This document shows, one piece after another, positions 1 through 7,656 of a stretch of DNA of 64,000 nt. The first letter of the stretch is position 1. Each line of letters begins with the position of its first letter. The stretch comes from a virus. The notes beneath the pieces were generated by a model. That model had not been told where the DNA came from. It did no database searches and saw only the letters and a list, made by a program, of their open reading frames with translations. The DNA lies in IMG/VR virus record IMGVR_UViG_3300042860_001108, positions 1-64,000 of that record; one strand, given 5' to 3'. The position numbers and the translations under genes are program-made.

Positions 1-372
1 CAAAACACAACCGTGTTGCCGCAAACTGATGAGGAAAAGGCCCGACAAGTGCCTGATCCGGTGACCTACCACTTGCTCTGCGTTCTGCCCAAAGCGGAAA
101 AAGAGTACGAAAGTGGGCTGGTCAAAGCAGGGCAGACCATGCACTTTGAAGAGGTAATGAGCCCGGTGCTGTATGTCGCCAAGATGGGACCAGACTGCTA
201 CAAAGATCCACTGCGCTTCCCCAGTGGGCCTTCGTGCAAAGTCGGTGACTTTGTGCTGGTTCGTCCCAATTCTGGTACGCGGCTAAAGATCCACGGTACT
301 GAGTGGCGAATCATCAACGACGATAGCGTTGAGGCAGTCGTCCAAGATCCACGCGGCATCAAGCGGGCATAA
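1..372 (+). CDS. GroES-like co-chaperonin homologue, 5' end possibly off window
   Basis: The frame is open to the left edge. The first usable start inside the window is a GTG at 13 (119 aa), so the true N-terminus may be missing. The second half reads GPDCYKDPLRFPSGP, then VGDFVLVRPNSG and a final RIINDDSVEAVVQDP. This layout matches the short GroES-type proteins carried beside the head genes of many T7-like aquatic podoviruses. In that family the protein is thought to help host GroEL fold capsid protein; here that role is inferred. It lies 10 nt before the scaffold gene and, if the genome is circular, downstream of the portal. Confidence 0.6.
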   Translation, partial: QNTTVLPQTDEEKARQVPDPVTYHLLCVLPKAEKEYESGLVKAGQTMHFEEVMSPVLYVAKMGPDCYKDPLRFPSGPSCKVGDFVLVRPNSGTRLKIHGTEWRIINDDSVEAVVQDPRGIKRA

Positions 373-382
373 GGAGTAGCAC

Positions 383-1300
383 ATGACAGAATTCAAATTT
401 CCGGACGAAGTTGCAGCGGAAAAGCCTGAAGAACTTCAGATTGAGATTGAGGGGGAACCCGAGATTGAGGTCGTAGACGACACGCCTGAGGAGGACCGTG
501 GGCGCAAGCCCATGAAGGAAGCTCCTGCGGAGGTCACGGACGACGAACTGGCGCAGTACTCCGAAGGGGTAAAGAAGCGCATCCAGCACTTCTCCAAGGG
601 ATATCACGAAGAGCGTAGGGCCAAAGAATTGGCTTTGCGTGAGCGTGAAGAAGCAGTGCGCCTTGCTCAGAACCTCGTGGAAGAGAACAAACGCCTACAG
701 GGTAGTTTGGGCCAGGGGCAGCAGGCTTTGCTTGAACAAGCCAAGAAAGTTGTTCAAAACGAGTTGGATCAAGCCAAGCAGAAGTTCAAAGCCGCATATG
801 AAGCGGGTGATTCTGATGCTTTGGTTGAGGCTCAAGAGGCGCTTGCCTCTGCCAAGTACAAAGCAGAGCGAGTAAACAATTTCAAGCCAGCAGTTGCACA
901 ACCACAAAATACTGTGGTACAACCCGATCCGCGACCGGAGCAAACTGTCCGAGTTGATTCCAAAGCCAAAGCGTGGCAAGACGCCAATTCTTGGTTTGGG
1001 GCCGATAAGGAAATGACTGCACTTGCTCTGGCAGTTCATCAAGACCTTGTGGAAAGCGGTGAAGACACAAACAGCGATGAGTACTACGAGAAGATCAATG
1101 CTCGTGTACGCAAGCGTTTCCCAGAAGCGTTTACCTCTGAGAAGCGTAAGTCGTCGGTTGTGGCTCCTGCCACGCGAAGCACAGCGCCCAGAAAGATCGT
1201 GTTGACGCAATCACAAGTTCAAATCGCCAAGCGGCTCGGACTGACCAATGAGCAGTACGCCCGTGCGGTAGCGGAAGAAATGAGGAAACAAAATGGCTGA
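383..1300 (+). CDS. Head scaffolding protein
   Basis: 305 aa, starting at an ATG preceded by AAGGAGTAGC. The N-terminal 60 residues are very acidic. Residues about 65-170 are a long charged helix (KRIQHFSKGYHEERRAKEL, then Glu/Lys/Gln heptads) expected to form a coiled coil, and the C-terminus is basic (SEKRKSSVV, KRLGLTNEQYARAVAEE). Acidic head, coiled coil and basic tail just upstream of the major capsid gene is the usual form of a tailed-phage scaffold, which nucleates procapsid assembly and then leaves. The call rests on composition and position, since scaffolds share little sequence. It overlaps the next gene by 8 nt. Confidence 0.7.
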   Translation: MTEFKFPDEVAAEKPEELQIEIEGEPEIEVVDDTPEEDRGRKPMKEAPAEVTDDELAQYSEGVKKRIQHFSKGYHEERRAKELALREREEAVRLAQNLVEENKRLQGSLGQGQQALLEQAKKVVQNELDQAKQKFKAAYEAGDSDALVEAQEALASAKYKAERVNNFKPAVAQPQNTVVQPDPRPEQTVRVDSKAKAWQDANSWFGADKEMTALALAVHQDLVESGEDTNSDEYYEKINARVRKRFPEAFTSEKRKSSVVAPATRSTAPRKIVLTQSQVQIAKRLGLTNEQYARAVAEEMRKQNG

Positions 1301-1739
1301 ACGTAATCCCCGTGAACTGGAAACCCGCGCTAAGGACGAAAGACCTAAGCAGTGGATGGTTCCTGATGTGCTTCCCCATGTAAATGAGGAGCCTGGATAT
1401 GCCATGCGCTGGATTCGTGTGAGTACCCTTGGTAACGCCGACCCGCGCAATGTTTCCATGAAACTTCAAGAGGGCTGGGAGCCCGTCAAGGCCAGTGATC
1501 ACCCAGAGACGTATGTTGCGGAGACCGGCGCGGGCCGCTTCCCGGACAGCATTCAGATCGGCGGGCTCATGCTTTGCAAAACACCGAAGGAGTTCACTGA
1601 ACAACGGAACGCCTTTTATCAGCGTCAAGCTGATGGGCAGATGGCGTCAGTGGACAACAACTACATGCGCGAGAGTGACCCCCGGATGCCTCTTTTCCGA
1701 GAGCGCAAGTCTGAGGTGTCGTTCGGACGCGGTGCTTAA
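1293..1739 (+). CDS. Conserved phage protein in head module, function unknown
   Basis: 148 aa, starting inside the end of the scaffold gene (8-nt overlap, so probably translationally coupled). It is hydrophilic, with a central stretch AMRWIRVSTLGNADPRNV and a basic C-terminus (RERKSEVSFGRGA). Proteins of this length and composition occur between scaffold and capsid genes in T7-like aquatic phages. A minor head or assembly role is inferred from position only. No catalytic motif or membrane segment is visible. Confidence 0.75.
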   Translation: MAERNPRELETRAKDERPKQWMVPDVLPHVNEEPGYAMRWIRVSTLGNADPRNVSMKLQEGWEPVKASDHPETYVAETGAGRFPDSIQIGGLMLCKTPKEFTEQRNAFYQRQADGQMASVDNNYMRESDPRMPLFRERKSEVSFGRGA

Positions 1740-1755
1740 ACTTTAGGAGTCTCAC

Positions 1756-2598
1756 ATGGCCTACCCCTCGGTAGACGCCCCCTACGGGCTAAAGCCGATC
1801 AATTTGATCGGTGGGCAGGTGTTTGCGGGTTCTACCCGTTCCCTGCCGATTCAGTACGGCTACGCTACGGACATCTTCTACGGTGAATTCGTGGTGCTCA
1901 GTCGTGGTTTCATCACTCGCGCTTCGGTCACGACCGGCACGGGTTCCAACCAAGTCACCGGGATTTTCCTCGGTTGTTCGTACACCGACCCGGTGACGAA
2001 GCAGAAGCGTTTCTCGCAATACTGGCCCGCGTCTACGCTGGCTGGCGATGCGGCAGCGGTTGTTGCTGACGATCCTGACACGGTGTTCAAGGCTGTGGTT
2101 TGCTCTGCTACCACGGCGATTGCCTCTGGCGCTCTGGCGATGGTAGGCACGAACCTGAGCATGATCAACAACACTGGCAACGTGAACACGGGCAACTCGG
2201 CAAACGCCGTGCTGGCCCCGACCGCTACGCCTGTGTCTACGATCCTGCCGGTTCGCTGTGTTGGCGTGGTTGAAGATACGGCCTTCAGCGTGTCGGCAAC
2301 GGGTTCGTCGTCTAGTACAACCATCACCCTCACGGGTTCTGGCTTGCCTGCGGCGATCCCGATTGGCACCAGCGTGGCGTATGTTGCTTCTAACGGGCAA
2401 CTGATCCAAACGTCGTCCTTCGTGACGGCAGCGGCTTCGGCTGGCGCGACCTCGGTCACGCTGAACTCAGCCATCGCAGTTCCTGGCAGCGTCGTTGCCA
2501 TTCCCTCGGCCTCTACCATCGTGTTCACTCAGTACCCAGAAATTCTGGTGAAGATGAACCTGCTGGTGCATGGCTACTACAGCAGCACAACCGCCTAA
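1756..2598 (+). CDS. Head decoration-like structural protein
   Basis: 280 aa, TTAGGAGTCTCAC before ATG. It begins MAYPSVDAPYGLKPINLIGG, an opening seen in capsid-accessory proteins next to phage capsid genes. The rest is rich in Ser, Thr, Ala, Gly and Val with alternating beta-type patterns. Residues about 185-255 (SATGSSSSTTITLTGSGLPAA and following) look like an Ig-like or beta-sandwich insert before the C-terminal TQYPEILVKMNLLVHGYY. It lies directly upstream of the major capsid gene. Decoration or cement function is inferred from position and composition. Confidence 0.65.
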   Translation: MAYPSVDAPYGLKPINLIGGQVFAGSTRSLPIQYGYATDIFYGEFVVLSRGFITRASVTTGTGSNQVTGIFLGCSYTDPVTKQKRFSQYWPASTLAGDAAAVVADDPDTVFKAVVCSATTAIASGALAMVGTNLSMINNTGNVNTGNSANAVLAPTATPVSTILPVRCVGVVEDTAFSVSATGSSSSTTITLTGSGLPAAIPIGTSVAYVASNGQLIQTSSFVTAAASAGATSVTLNSAIAVPGSVVAIPSASTIVFTQYPEILVKMNLLVHGYYSSTTA

Positions 2599-2608
2599 GG
2601 AGTGAATC

Positions 2609-3517
2609 ATGGCAATTTCACGTGCCCAACTACTGAAGGAACTCCTGCCCGGGCTGAACGCTCTGTTTGGCATGGAGTACAAGACCTACGGTGAAGAGCA
2701 TAAGGAGATCTACGAAACGGAGACCTCCGAGCGCTCGTTTGAAGAAGAGACCAAGCTTGCTGGTTTCTCTGCCGCCCCGGTGAAGAACGAAGGTGCAGCC
2801 ATCGCGTATGACAATGCGCAGGAAGCCTGGACCGCTCGTTACAACCACGAGACCATCGCTATGGGCTTTTCCATCACCGAAGAGGCGATGGAAGACAACC
2901 TGTACGACAGTCTGGCTGCTCGGTACACCAAGTCCCTCGCACGGGCTATGGCTTTCACCAAGCAGGTCAAGGCGGCGTCCATCCTGAACAACGGCTTCAA
3001 CTCGGCATTCACCTACGGTGACGGCCAAGCCCTGTTCTCGACGGCCCACCCGCTGATCTCTGGCGGCACCAACAGCAACCGTCCCGCGACGGCGGCTGAC
3101 CTGAACGAAACGTCCCTCGAAGCGGCTGTGATCCAGATCGCTGGTTGGACCGACGAGCGTGGTCTGCTGATCGCTGCCAAGCCCCGCAAGCTGATCGTTC
3201 CTCCGCAACTCCAGTTCGTTGCTACTCGTCTGTTGGAAACCAGCCTGCGCGTTGGCACCACCGACAACGACATCAACGCGCTGAAGAACAACGGTTCGAT
3301 CCCGGAAGGCTACACGAAAAACCACTTCTTGACCGACACCAATGCGTGGTTCCTGACCACCGATGTGCCCAACGGTCTGAAGCACTTCGTCCGCGTGCCT
3401 TTGGCTACTTCAATGGACCAAGATTTCGACACCGGGAACAACAGGTACAAGGCGCGAGAGCGGTATTCGTTCGGCGTCTCTGATCCCCTGGGAATGTTTG
3501 CAAGTCCTGGGGCTTGA
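2609..3517 (+). CDS. Major capsid protein
   Basis: 302 aa, GGAGTGAATC before ATG. The features of an HK97-fold Mu-F/T7-group-like capsid protein are present: an N-terminal helical ISRAQLLKELLPGLNALFG, a FEEETKLAGF strand region, the helix NLYDSLAARYTKSLARAMAF, FSTAHPLISGGTNSNRP, KPRKLIVPPQLQFVATRLLE, and a closing RARERYSFGVSDP-type strand (KARERYSFGVSDP here). Position after scaffold and decoration genes agrees. The stop codon lies in a short sequence repeated at the end of the endonuclease ORF downstream. No intron is needed to complete the protein. Confidence 0.9.
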   Translation: MAISRAQLLKELLPGLNALFGMEYKTYGEEHKEIYETETSERSFEEETKLAGFSAAPVKNEGAAIAYDNAQEAWTARYNHETIAMGFSITEEAMEDNLYDSLAARYTKSLARAMAFTKQVKAASILNNGFNSAFTYGDGQALFSTAHPLISGGTNSNRPATAADLNETSLEAAVIQIAGWTDERGLLIAAKPRKLIVPPQLQFVATRLLETSLRVGTTDNDINALKNNGSIPEGYTKNHFLTDTNAWFLTTDVPNGLKHFVRVPLATSMDQDFDTGNNRYKARERYSFGVSDPLGMFASPGA

Positions 3518-3536
3518 CACCTCACGGATTCCAGAC

Positions 3537-3566
3537 TACGATACCTCCTTCACTGGGGGTGTCGTA
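3537..3566 (+). promoter_or_regulatory. Hairpin sequestering the endonuclease ribosome-binding site
   Basis: TACGATACCTCC (3537-3548) pairs over 12 positions, with two G-U pairs, with GGGGGTGTCGTA (3555-3566) around a 6-nt loop. The right arm contains the only Shine-Dalgarno-like purine run (GGGGG) and the A of the ATG at 3566. The left arm contains CCTCC, the anti-Shine-Dalgarno sequence itself. Translation should be low when the hairpin forms. Phage homing endonucleases such as T4 I-TevI are known to be held down by comparable 5' hairpins. No T-run follows, so a terminator is less likely. Confidence 0.6.
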
Positions 3567-4399
3567 TGGAATGCAAATCGGCGGGGTGCGGCAACAAGAT
3601 TTTTTCTAGATTGTTGTGCCGTAAGCACTATGAAAGGGAGCGGCTGGAGACGGCTGCTCCCTGTTCTGTTTCTGGATGTGACAAAAAAACGTACCGTGGA
3701 GACTTGTGCATTACGCACTATCGTCTTTACATACTTTCACAACGCAAAGAATGTGTCGTGCCTGGATGTACAAACCCGCAAAAAAACGTCACATTGGGTC
3801 TGTGCGGCAAGCATGAATCTAGAACAAGGTCGCATGCATCGTTAGATGCCCTACGCCCAAATGATTGGGGCGCAAGAGAAAAGCATCCGCTTTACAAAAT
3901 TTGGACATGGCACAAGCGCGTAAAAGACGGTTTATGCTCAGAGTGGAAAGCGGACTTTTGGGCTTTTGTTGAAGCTGTTGGTGAACGACCAGATGGGTAT
4001 ACGCTACGACGCGAAGATACCTCTAGACCTCTTGGTAACGGTAATTGGTATTGGAAACAGCCCATTAAGTCTGAAAGTGCTGCAGATTACCAACGTCAAT
4101 GGCGCAATAACAATCCAGACAAAGCCAAAAGTAACGAGCTAAAAAAGATGTTTGGCATAACGCTTGAGGAGTACGAAGCGTTATTGACCGCGCAAAACGG
4201 GGTTTGTGCAATATGTAGTGGAAAAGAAACTACCAAAAACAAAGATGGTGCTCCAAGACGTATGCCGGTAGATCATTGCCACAAAACCGGGCGCATCCGA
4301 GGTTTGTTGTGTACACAATGCAACCGTGGTTTAGGGATGTTTGGTGATGCGCGTGATCGGCTTCTGTCCGCCGCAAAATACTTGGAGAAGTGGGCTTGA
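3566..4399 (+). CDS. Recombination endonuclease VII-type (HNH/His-Me) homing endonuclease
   Basis: 277 aa. The N-terminal 90 residues hold repeated Cys/His zinc-finger-like units (CKSAGCGNKIFSRLLCRKHY; SGCDKKTYRGDLCITHY; PGCTNPQKNVTLGLCGKH). The C-terminal about 90 residues are an endonuclease VII domain: FGITLEEYEALLTAQNGVCAIC, then PVDHCHKTGRIRGLLCTQCN and a terminal LGMFGDARDRLLSAAKYL. The DHCH core and the paired CxxC motifs are intact. Base composition is more AT-rich than flanking virion genes, a sign of transfer. Its likely role is a free-standing homing nuclease cutting genomes that lack the cassette, not a structural gene. Confidence 0.85.
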   Translation: MECKSAGCGNKIFSRLLCRKHYERERLETAAPCSVSGCDKKTYRGDLCITHYRLYILSQRKECVVPGCTNPQKNVTLGLCGKHESRTRSHASLDALRPNDWGAREKHPLYKIWTWHKRVKDGLCSEWKADFWAFVEAVGERPDGYTLRREDTSRPLGNGNWYWKQPIKSESAADYQRQWRNNNPDKAKSNELKKMFGITLEEYEALLTAQNGVCAICSGKETTKNKDGAPRRMPVDHCHKTGRIRGLLCTQCNRGLGMFGDARDRLLSAAKYLEKWA

Positions 4400-4424
4400 C
4401 CCCGCCCCGACTCTATGCTACCCT
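4396..4424 (+). promoter_or_regulatory. Candidate promoter restarting transcription after the homing cassette
   Basis: TTGACC (4396-4401), a 17-nt spacer and TACCCT (4419-4424) preceded by TGC, giving an extended -10. The 112-nt spacer 4400-4511 before the next gene holds nothing else I can name. The -10 hexamer is weak, so the call depends on the good -35, the exact spacing and the TGN extension. Confidence 0.3.
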
Positions 4425-4511
4425 CTTGTAAACCGAGCTTCACCACAGCCCGCCGACTGACTCGGCAGACTTCTCCTCAGAGACGACGGGCGCAGATTTG
4501 AGGAATAAGCC

Positions 4512-5006
4512 ATGAGCTTCTCGACCTTCTCTGGCCCTGTACGCATGGGCACTCAGCGCTACGGCTCCGCGACCAACACCGGCCTGCCGGTTCTGACGCA
4601 ATCAGCCAACGTCGCCTCCTCGGTGATGCTCCAGACCCCTGCGGCGCAGAATCTGTTTACGCTGCCTGCTGGGTCCAAGATCCTGCGTTTCACGGTTGAG
4701 AAGACCACCGCCATCTCTGGCGGTTCGGTTTCTGCTGTGGCCGTGACGTTCGGCAATTCATCGTCTGCCACCGCATACCAGACTTCTGCTGCAATTGGTC
4801 TGACGACTGCTCAAGCAGTTCGCGCTACGCTGGACGCTGCGCTGGTTTCCTCGGCTACCAACAACATTGGCACTTCTGATGTGGTTGTGACGGGTACGTT
4901 TACCGCTACGGGCGGTGACCCTACCGCTGGTGCTGCTGTGGTGACGATTGAGTACATCCAGCGTGCTGACAACGGCGCACAAGCTCCGACCGTGTTCCAG
5001 AACTGA
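4512..5006 (+). CDS. Virion structural protein, unknown role
   Basis: 164 aa. Ser/Thr/Ala/Val-rich beta-type sequence opening MSFSTFSGPVRMGTQRYGS and containing SKILRFTVEKTTAISGGSV and VVTIEYIQRADNG. Composition and place in the head module suggest a small all-beta virion protein. It is separated from the capsid gene by the homing cassette and is followed by a UUCG hairpin. No enzymatic motif seen. Confidence 0.7.
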   Translation: MSFSTFSGPVRMGTQRYGSATNTGLPVLTQSANVASSVMLQTPAAQNLFTLPAGSKILRFTVEKTTAISGGSVSAVAVTFGNSSSATAYQTSAAIGLTTAQAVRATLDAALVSSATNNIGTSDVVVTGTFTATGGDPTAGAAVVTIEYIQRADNGAQAPTVFQN

Positions 5007-5010
5007 TGAC

Positions 5011-5026
5011 GGGGGCTTCGGCCCCC
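5011..5026 (+). terminator. UUCG-tetraloop hairpin after a virion gene
   Basis: GGGGGC-TTCG-GCCCCC, a perfect 6-bp stem 4 nt after the stop at 5006. The downstream sequence AGTAAGGAG lacks a T-run, so it may attenuate or stabilise the 3' end more than terminate. The same stem-loop recurs at 40491 and 53277. Confidence 0.45.
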
Positions 5027-5040
5027 AGTAAGGAGTCGGC

Positions 5041-5376
5041 ATGCGTCCAGTAGTTGTAAGCGTAGGTGCAGCGGGATCATCTACGGTGGTCCCACTGGAT
5101 CACTATAAGCAGCCGTTCAATGTGGGTGTGGGCGTAGTTTTGTCTGCGGGCGCTACGATGACCTACACGGTAGAGCACACTTTCAGTGATCCGTTTGACA
5201 GTGGCTTTTCTGCAGCGACGGCAACGTGGTTCCCCAATACGGGCTTGAGCGCCAAGACGGCATCGTCTGACGGAAACTATGCGTATCCTGTCAGGGCGGT
5301 GCGCCTGACGATCACCGCGTATACGTCGGGTACTGCAACCATGACGCTGATTCAAGCAGGTATGCCTGGAAGGTAA
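5041..5376 (+). CDS. Small virion protein, unknown
   Basis: 111 aa, AAGGAGTCGGC before ATG. It is beta-rich throughout (MRPVVVSVGAAGSSTVVPLD; GATMTYTVEHTFSDPF; VRAVRLTITAYTSGTATM). Proteins of this type, with a tyrosine-containing VEHTFSDPF-like strand, are common between the capsid and tail genes of aquatic podoviruses, and a head-surface or neck role is possible. No motif decides between them. Confidence 0.7.
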   Translation: MRPVVVSVGAAGSSTVVPLDHYKQPFNVGVGVVLSAGATMTYTVEHTFSDPFDSGFSAATATWFPNTGLSAKTASSDGNYAYPVRAVRLTITAYTSGTATMTLIQAGMPGR

Positions 5377-5379
5377 ACT

Positions 5380-5898
5380 ATGACCATTAGCATTGGTGAA
5401 CTGCGAAAGTTCCAAGATACGTGGGGGCCGGTCATTGCGACTATCCCTGCGGTCATCAACATGGTTGAGAAGGAAGCAGACCTTAACCGTGCTTTGGTGA
5501 CGAAGCGGCAAGAGTTTGAGGCTGCTGAGAAAAGCATTGCCTCGGCTTTTGAAGAAGCGGACAAGCGGCTTGAGAAAATCAATCAAGAACTTGAAGCGGT
5601 TTCCAAAGAGAAGCAGGCTTTGAGGGAAGAGATTGAAGCGTCTCGCACAAAATTTGCCGAGCAAGCAAGGCAGATTGAGGCTGACCGTGATGCTTCGCTG
5701 AGTCGCATTCAGGCGGCTATTGCAGACGCCCAAGAAAAAGCAACGCAAGCCATCCAAGAAGCAGAGGCAAGTGTTGCGAAGGCACAAGCCGATGCGGCGG
5801 CTCAGAAGGCCGAGATGGAAGCGGAGATCAAAGACCTTGAGAAGCGCAAGGTTGCAGCGGAAAAGGCGTTGGATACGCTGCGTGCAAGGCTGGGGTAA
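5380..5898 (+). CDS. Coiled-coil protein of the virion module
   Basis: 172 aa, ATG 4 nt after the previous stop. After an N-terminal hydrophobic helix (WGPVIATIPAVINMVEKEA), residues 40-172 are almost pure charged heptad repeats rich in Ala, Glu, Gln, Lys and Arg, predicting a long parallel coiled coil. It resembles a scaffold or tail-length determinant in form, but it is separate from the scaffold upstream. Function unknown. Confidence 0.75.
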   Translation: MTISIGELRKFQDTWGPVIATIPAVINMVEKEADLNRALVTKRQEFEAAEKSIASAFEEADKRLEKINQELEAVSKEKQALREEIEASRTKFAEQARQIEADRDASLSRIQAAIADAQEKATQAIQEAEASVAKAQADAAAQKAEMEAEIKDLEKRKVAAEKALDTLRARLG

Positions 5899-5901
5899 AC
5901 C

Positions 5902-6159
5902 GTGTCGGTTTCTGGAGTAGCGCATCTATTCCCGGCAAACAGTTATTACCTCAACAATTTTGTTGATGGCGATCCGCTGTATGTTGGGAAAGTGACTGAC
6001 TCCGGTGGGCGCTGGTTGGTTCAGAGGTTTAGCACGAGCACAGGTGTGATGGGGTGGGCTAACGTGTCCAACAATCCTAGTTACACAACGTATACATCCG
6101 CATGGGCGAACAGGTTGACGCTGACATATTCGCCGTTCCAAGAACTGAGTAATGTCTAG
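5902..6159 (+). CDS. Conserved small phage structural protein
   Basis: 85 aa with a GTG start 4 nt after the preceding stop. The sequence has the recognisable pattern YVGKVTDSGGRWLVQRFSTS then ANVSNNPSYTTYTSAW and LTLTYSPFQEL, which recurs in many phages next to tail-fibre or head genes, without assigned function. The tight spacing suggests coupling to the coiled-coil gene. Confidence 0.8.
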   Translation: MSVSGVAHLFPANSYYLNNFVDGDPLYVGKVTDSGGRWLVQRFSTSTGVMGWANVSNNPSYTTYTSAWANRLTLTYSPFQELSNV

Positions 6160-6168
6160 AGGTAACCA

Positions 6169-6600
6169 ATGGCAAAGTCAATAACCACTTGCAACAACCT
6201 GTTGAGGCTGATCTTCAACGCCACGGCTTGGGCGAACATGGCGGACAACGCCGCTTCGTCGCCGTACACAAATCTGTACGTTGGCTTGTATACGGCTGAT
6301 CCGGGCACCGGCAACAACCAGACCACCAACGAAACCAGCTACACAAACTACACCCGGATTGCGGTGTTGCGAACGTCGGCAGGTTGGACGGTTTCAACCA
6401 ATACGGCGGTCAACGCTGCGCTGATCCAGTTCCCCCAGTGCGGTGCTACGGGCGCTACGCTGACCCATGTGGCAATTGGGACGGCTGCAAGTGGTGCGGG
6501 TAACGTGCTGTACGCTGGCGCGTTGAACAGTTCGCTGGCGGTTGCGTCAGGCATTCAACCGCAGTTCAATGCTTCGGCTCTGACCGTCACGGAGACTTGA
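6169..6600 (+). CDS. Virion/tail-fibre-associated structural protein
   Basis: 143 aa, AGAGGTAACCA before ATG. The pattern NLYVGLYTADPGTGNNQTTNETSY followed by YTRIAVLRTSAGWTV and LTHVAIGTAASGAGNVLYAG matches phage fibre-type proteins with a beta-sandwich core. A related arrangement (ALYTSAASL and TGYTAGGEVL) appears in the gene at 13694, suggesting paralogy. Exact placement in the virion is unknown. Confidence 0.7.
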   Translation: MAKSITTCNNLLRLIFNATAWANMADNAASSPYTNLYVGLYTADPGTGNNQTTNETSYTNYTRIAVLRTSAGWTVSTNTAVNAALIQFPQCGATGATLTHVAIGTAASGAGNVLYAGALNSSLAVASGIQPQFNASALTVTET

Positions 6601-6771
6601 ATGGACCAGCCCAATCTTGCCAAGGGCGAGTTGCCCAAGTATTTGTGCGCTCAGTGCAATGAGCCGGTGTTTCTTGTGCAGCACATCGTCTACAAGCCCT
6701 GCGGGCACAAGGACGCGCCGGTCTTGGCTAACATGGAAGCTGCTTTGCGTGGCACCAGCGCGGTAACGTAA
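6601..6771 (+). CDS. Small zinc-ribbon-like protein
   Basis: 56 aa, ATG directly after the preceding TGA, and its TAA abuts the next ATG. It reads MDQPNLAKGELPKYLCAQC, then HIVYKPCGHKDAP. C-x2-C followed by C-x-H gives a plausible single zinc site. It is conserved in form with short zinc-ribbon proteins found among phage structural genes. Function unknown. Confidence 0.65.
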   Translation: MDQPNLAKGELPKYLCAQCNEPVFLVQHIVYKPCGHKDAPVLANMEAALRGTSAVT

Positions 6772-7653
6772 ATGGCTATCAACTCGTTCAAAGATTTGGT
6801 TGACGCCGAACAGAACGGGCAGACGTTTTTTGGCGGCTTTCGTAAGGCAATCAACCAGACCACAGGTGCTGGCGCTTGGTTTGATGTGACTTTGAGCCCT
6901 GGTAATCCGCTTCCTTTTTACTACGCCTCTACGCCACTTGTTGGCGCTCCAATTGGGCAAGCAGCAAATGGCGGGATACCGCACAACCCTCCTGTAGCAA
7001 GTTTGGGGTACAAGACATACTTAAAAACACTGACAGTAGTCCCAATATCAATAACAGGTGTGGCAACGGGTCCGATGATCCTGATGGATTACCTGTTCTA
7101 TTACCCGTTTGTAGACACAGGTATTACTGACGAACAGGTGCTTGACAACACGGCAAGTTTGACACGCTATACGGATGGGCAAGGCGTGAGTGTCATGGCG
7201 GTTCAGTTGGCAGGTATGCTGGGTATTGGGGGTCCAACATTCCGGTTTACATACATCAATCAGAGCGGTGTGCTTCAAACATCGCCCACACAAACTTGTG
7301 GGTCAGCGACCATTACTGGCGCATTGGTAACCGGCAACAACTCATCGGCTGCACGACTAAACAGTAACTACCCATTTCTTACTCTGGCTCCAGGGGATAC
7401 AGGGATCAGAAGTGTTCAGAGCGTAACATTTGATGCCCCTGACATTGGCCTGCTCGCTTTTGTGCTGGTCAAGCCGCTAGAGCAGATCATTTTGCGTGAG
7501 GTTGCGCAAGCAGGTGAGCGCACCCCCGCCATAGATTTTTTTGATTTGCCAGTGATTGCAGACAATGCTTATCTGTCAATATTGCTGAACACTGGGCAAT
7601 CCGCTTCAAGCCAAGCCTCATACATAGGCACAATTCAAACCGTTTGGGGGTAA
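6772..7653 (+). CDS. Virion structural protein, paralogue of the next gene
   Basis: 293 aa. It opens with a helix (INSFKDLVDAEQNGQTFFGG) and then GAWFDVTLSPGNPLPFYY, has mixed beta sequence with TGPMILMDYLFYYPFVDTG, and ends SYIGTIQTVWG. The next gene shows the same order: helical start, [25 protein letters not shown] and the end [10 protein letters not shown]. The two are therefore diverged copies of one virion protein. No signal peptide or enzyme motif. Confidence 0.75.
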   Translation: MAINSFKDLVDAEQNGQTFFGGFRKAINQTTGAGAWFDVTLSPGNPLPFYYASTPLVGAPIGQAANGGIPHNPPVASLGYKTYLKTLTVVPISITGVATGPMILMDYLFYYPFVDTGITDEQVLDNTASLTRYTDGQGVSVMAVQLAGMLGIGGPTFRFTYINQSGVLQTSPTQTCGSATITGALVTGNNSSAARLNSNYPFLTLAPGDTGIRSVQSVTFDAPDIGLLAFVLVKPLEQIILREVAQAGERTPAIDFFDLPVIADNAYLSILLNTGQSASSQASYIGTIQTVWG

Positions 7654-7656
7654 AGC

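Larger units (their letters stand above)
3510..4403 (+). mobile_element. Endonuclease VII homing cassette flanked by 12-bp direct repeats
   Basis: The segment between the capsid gene and the next virion gene begins and ends with nearly the same 12 bases: GGGCTTGACACC at 3510-3521 and GGGCTTGACCCC at 4392-4403, 882 bp apart. Both copies carry an in-frame TGA stop, so removing one repeat plus the intervening DNA leaves the capsid gene intact. The interior is visibly more AT-rich than its neighbours and holds one endonuclease ORF. The arrangement looks like a free-standing homing gene inserted in an intergenic spacer; mobility itself is inferred. Confidence 0.55.

Noticed and set aside
3518-4511. 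Group I intron in the capsid gene with intronic endonuclease
   Set aside because: The capsid protein ends normally before the ORF and no capsid exon continues after it; no intron core was recognised.
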